NCBI GenBank assembly: GCA_036493595.1
Contig: DASXPN010000072.1
Coordinates: forward strand, 6,040 to 70,039
Direction: 5' to 3'
DNA: 64,000 bases
Origin: DATAES01 sp036493595
Lineage (GTDB): Bacteria > Actinomycetota > Acidimicrobiia > Acidimicrobiales > JACDCH01
Shown here: piece after piece, positions 61,698-64,000 of the stretch
Position numbering within the stretch: position 1 is the first letter of the stretch
How the letters are laid out: each line of letters opens with the position of its first letter
The notes under the pieces: generated by a model
Told to the model about the DNA's origin: nothing
What the model saw: the letters and a program-made list of their open reading frames with translations, nothing else
Databases searched by the model: none
Made by a program: the position numbers and the translations under genes

Positions 61698-61745
61698 CGC
61701 GCGCTTCGCTCTATTGCTTCATCTGCTTCACCGCTGGAGGAACCC

Positions 61746-62681
61746 ATGACCGCCGCTGGAGGCAATGGCAAAGACGACTCGTTCAAGTTCGATTCGGTCA
61801 GCAAGGTCATCGGGGCGTCGCTCGGCGTGGCCGCCGGCATCTTCGGATTCGTCGGTATCAGCCAGACCGAGGTCGGCTCGATCCTGCGCAACGAGGCATG
61901 GGCACCGAGTGTCGTTGCGCTGTTGCTCGCACTCGCGCTGGCCGCGGCCGTGGCGAGCGTGTTCCTCCACGGGTCGATCAGTCCGTGGTTCGCGCTCGGC
62001 ATCTGGGTGGTCGCCATCATCCCGATGACGTTCATGATCTGGGCGTTGCCGACGCCGGGCAGCAGTCCGCGCACGCTGTCGGCGGCGGGGTGGACGTCGC
62101 TGGGGCTGTGTGCGCTCGGTGCCGTGCTGCTCGGGTTCGGGTTCGTCCGGTGGCGGCGCGGCCGTGACCGCGACCGTAAGAAGTTGTGGTCGCTGCAACA
62201 GGTGCTGGTGGTGGCGGGCGGGCTCCTCCTGGCTGGCTGCATCTACTCCGCCATTCGCCTCGAGGCCCGCAGCCAGTACGCCTCGTCGAGCCCGCAGCTC
62301 GACGCGACGATCGACCGGACGGACGGCTCGAGCACGCTGCAGCTCACCATCACGGCGTCACGGCTGCGGGCGACGGACAACGTCCACATCTACGCGTACG
62401 AGCGCGCCAACAAGGACGACTGCACCACGAAGCTCAACTGCATCATCGACGCGACGGTGCTCGCCGACGATGGCGGCAACGTCCACACGACGATCAAGGT
62501 GCCCCTCGCCGCCCGGGCGTACAGCGAGCTGACGATCGAGGCGACGAGTTGCGCGCGCGACGTCAACGACAAGAAGTCCGAGGAGTGCAAGCCCCGCGGG
62601 GGAGCGACGATGGTGCTCGACGTCCCCGCCCCCTCTACGGCGACGACCACGGCGAATGTTGGTTCCATTCCGGGGCCATAG
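61746..62681 (+). CDS. Membrane protein of unknown function with secreted-type C-terminal domain
   Basis: This 311-residue protein has a clear GGAGGAA ribosome site before its ATG. Four or five membrane segments cover about 20-175 (VIGASLGVAAGIFGFVGIS, WAPSVVALLLALALAAAVAS, WFALGIWVVAIIPMTFMIWA and others). Then a beta-rich domain of about 110 residues with four Cys (DDCTTKLNCI, TSCARDVNDKKSEEC) lies outside the membrane. No family recognised. The stop codon falls in the loop of a strong hairpin. Confidence 0.7.
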   Translation: MTAAGGNGKDDSFKFDSVSKVIGASLGVAAGIFGFVGISQTEVGSILRNEAWAPSVVALLLALALAAAVASVFLHGSISPWFALGIWVVAIIPMTFMIWALPTPGSSPRTLSAAGWTSLGLCALGAVLLGFGFVRWRRGRDRDRKKLWSLQQVLVVAGGLLLAGCIYSAIRLEARSQYASSSPQLDATIDRTDGSSTLQLTITASRLRATDNVHIYAYERANKDDCTTKLNCIIDATVLADDGGNVHTTIKVPLAARAYSELTIEATSCARDVNDKKSEECKPRGGATMVLDVPAPSTATTTANVGSIPGP

Positions 62682-62692
62682 GCCCGGAATGG
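62665..62692 (+). terminator. Strong hairpin at the end of the membrane protein gene
   Basis: CCATTCCGGG..CC and GGCCCGGAATGG pair almost fully (one bulged G) around a short loop containing the TAG stop. No T run follows, so it is a terminator-like hairpin or a stability element, not a proven intrinsic terminator. Confidence 0.5.
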
Positions 62693-62720
62693 ACCCGGAG
62701 TTCGAGGGATGTGCGGCTCG

Positions 62721-62765
62721 TGGTGGGCGCACACAGACTCGAACGGCGGACCTCTGCCGTGTGAA
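62721..62765 (-). pseudogene. Fragment of a tRNA-Val(CAC)-like 3' half
   Basis: On the minus strand, TTCACAC (anticodon loop, anticodon CAC), GGCAG, a variable part, CGCCG-TTCGAGT-CTGTG and TGCGCCC-ACCA follow the order of a tRNA 3' half including an encoded CCA. The anticodon-stem partner and the 5' acceptor strand (expected GGGCGCA) are not found upstream, so it is not a working tRNA. Such fragments are common at integration sites in tRNA genes. Confidence 0.6.
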
Positions 62766-62965
62766 GCCGCTCAAAGGGACGGAGCGCCAGTCGTCTTGGT
62801 CGGTCAGGGCGACGAGAACGTCGTGGTCCGGGTACGACAGCGGCGGACGGGCAGCCGGATCGCGAGTCACCCCGCCGAACAATCCACCTCAGGCTGGCCT
62901 GCCCGAAGCTGGATCGGCGCTACCGATGACCGGCGCGAACGGCACGTTCCCCACATCTGGGCCCG

Positions 62966-63361
62966 TTAGGACCAGAGGCAGAACGGATGTCTGGCAGGGT
63001 CGAGCATGACGCGAAGTCTGTCGAGATCGCGTCCCGCCGGCTGTCGCGCTGCCTCACTCGCGCCGCACGCGAGCGCCCACTCCATGCCCGCCCCGACATC
63101 ATTGACCCAGATGTCGAGATGCATTTGCATCCCCTGTCTGCCGTGCTCGCTGGGCCAAACCGGTGGCTCGTAGAACTCGTCGAACTGGATCTCGATCTTG
63201 GTGCTGCCGTTCGACGGGCGAAGGCGTGACCAGCCGTCCCCTTCCGAGTACCCCGGTCGAGGACCTTCAAGCTCCTCGATCTCCCAACCGAGCAACTGCT
63301 CGTAAAACCGGGTCAGTCGCGCGACATCAGGTGCATCCAGAACCGGACCCGACATCCGCAT
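62966..63361 (-). CDS. VOC (glyoxalase/bleomycin-resistance fold) family protein
   Basis: The frame is 131 residues from ATG 63361 (or 63355). SGPVLDAPDVARLTRFYEQL begins the first beta-alpha-beta-beta-beta unit; MQMHLDIWVNDVGAGMEWAL and RVMLDPARHPFCLWS form the second, with the usual His and terminal motif. Single-domain VOC proteins dimerise. Function unknown. It lies just after the tRNA fragment, in a stretch where gene density drops. Confidence 0.82.
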   Translation of the reverse strand: MRMSGPVLDAPDVARLTRFYEQLLGWEIEELEGPRPGYSEGDGWSRLRPSNGSTKIEIQFDEFYEPPVWPSEHGRQGMQMHLDIWVNDVGAGMEWALACGASEAARQPAGRDLDRLRVMLDPARHPFCLWS

Positions 63362-63541
63362 CGAGGGTCGCTCCACAACGCCAGTCGAGCACATCAACGC
63401 GCTGCAGTGGCGAGCGCACAGCGGCACGTCCCGGATGGCTGCGATCCACGTTGGGGCTCACCGGTCGCGTGGAGCCTGAGCTGGAACAGCCGGCATCCAA
63501 ATTCGGCATGCTCAGATCACCACAACGTCAAGACTTACGCG

Positions 63542-64000
63542 GTGGTGACAGTCCGGGCCGCGACAATCGTTGACGCCGAAGCCGTCGAGGGCGCGTGCAC
63601 GCAGGTTGCGGCTGAGGGTGAGTGGATCGGGCCAGAGTTACCCCTCGCACCTGGCTGGCAGGATGACTTTCGCGCCGCCGTAGGCAGCCCTGACTCAACA
63701 TGGTTTGTTGCCGACGTTGACGGGCTGATCGTCGGTGCAGTTTTCGTTCGCAAGGAGCGGGGGCTTGCTCACGTCGGGATGGCGATCGTCGACAGCCACC
63801 GCGGCCGCGGCATCGGTCGACGTCTGCTCGAGGCCGCGATCGACTGGGCACGGGCTACGCAGTGCCACAAGATCGTCCTTGAAGTGTGGCCGCACAATGC
63901 GCGTGCCCGGCGGCTGTACGAGGCAGCGGGGTTCACCGACGAGGGCTATTTGAGGCGTCAGTACCGGCGACGGAGCGGAGCCTTGTGGGACGTGATCGCC
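63542..64000 (+). CDS. GNAT-family acetyltransferase (3' end cut off)
   Basis: GTG 63542 (or 63545) opens a frame that runs off the right edge after 153 codons. GMAIVDSHRGRGIGRRLLEAA is interrupted by HRGRGIG as the acetyl-CoA loop (motif A), and WPHNARARRLYEAAGFTDEG is motif B. The substrate is unknown. The C-terminus is outside the window. The 180 bases between it and the VOC gene hold nothing I can support. Confidence 0.82.
   Translation, partial: MVTVRAATIVDAEAVEGACTQVAAEGEWIGPELPLAPGWQDDFRAAVGSPDSTWFVADVDGLIVGAVFVRKERGLAHVGMAIVDSHRGRGIGRRLLEAAIDWARATQCHKIVLEVWPHNARARRLYEAAGFTDEGYLRRQYRRRSGALWDVIA

Noticed and set aside
62721..62795. Functional tRNA-Val on the minus strand
   Set aside because: The D stem GCTC/GAGC can pair, but the anticodon stem fails in three of five pairs and the 5' acceptor strand does not match TGCGCCC.

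Overview
The window is GC-rich DNA, tightly packed with genes on both strands. It reads as a chromosome segment of an actinobacterium. Signs of this are GTG/TTG starts, many 4-base stop/start overlaps, a 6C small RNA, a DUF222/HNH (13E12-type) protein, a DUF2510 domain, a mycothiol-type DinB/MDMPI protein and Zur-type zinc control. An acidimicrobial relative is my best guess, but that is inference from gene style, not from a marker gene. No gene-free stretch exceeds about 285 bases; the longest is 62682-62965. I saw no rRNA, CRISPR array, insertion sequence or phage module.

Layout. 1-3277 (+): PIG-V-like mannosyltransferase (cut by the window edge), DPM1-like glycosyltransferase, ChbG/YdjC deacetylase and methyltransferase, probably one glycolipid or glycan operon. 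3211-6096: class V aminotransferase and Lrp/AsnC regulator, divergent from 4-hydroxyphenylpyruvate dioxygenase. 6158-6231: tRNA-Val(GAC). 6245-9334: DUF1269 protein coupled to an acidic calcium-motif protein, a class III nucleotide cyclase and an HNH protein. 9327-12598 (-): three-gene ABC-2 exporter followed by a 21-residue membrane peptide and a TOPRIM protein that appears to start at CTG. 12644-17756: cytochrome c, a DUF2510-DUF6529 membrane protein, a ZnuABC-type zinc importer with two permeases, and divergent zur behind tandem Zur-like boxes. 17761-29314: small NTF2-like and unknown genes, fused branched-chain keto-acid dehydrogenase E1, threonine ammonia-lyase/M20 peptidase/carboxylesterase/acyl-CoA dehydrogenase operon, GNAT, SDR, and a secreted sugar dehydrogenase with C-terminal repeats. 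29345-34142 (-): LysR, carboxyltransferase, small unknown protein, citrate synthase and quinone oxidoreductase.

34207-34338 holds a 6C small RNA with three hairpins whose loops each carry six C, immediately upstream of a HAD-PlsC fusion. Then come an HD-domain oxygenase-like gene and aconitase (-), a GntR regulator behind a palindrome, an orphan histidine kinase and a DUF2127 protein. 41123-47155 (-) is a four-gene operon: acyltransferase, LarA-like protein, zinc alcohol dehydrogenase and a fatty-acyl-reductase/HAD fusion. It is divergent from a TetR gene across an 18-base gap carrying a palindrome. ddl and murF are divergent and are flanked by an inverted pair of about 110-base repeats. The rest holds an MFS transporter, alanine dehydrogenase, class III aminotransferase, an orphan PotD-like lipoprotein, 2-hydroxyacid dehydrogenase, DUF2087 protein, AGPS-like flavoenzyme, J-domain protein, MDMPI-like protein, CaiB-type CoA transferase and a membrane protein. 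At 62721-62765 lies a tRNA-Val(CAC)-like 3' fragment, after which small VOC and GNAT genes suggest a junction with transferred DNA.

Functional themes are lipid and glycan envelope chemistry, amino-acid catabolism (HPPD, E1, threonine ammonia-lyase, alanine dehydrogenase), TCA-cycle entry (citrate synthase, aconitase) and zinc homeostasis. I found no clearly new defence or biosynthetic system. The most distinctive items are the 6C RNA, the ddl/murF repeat pair, the CTG-start TOPRIM gene and the LarA-containing lipid operon.
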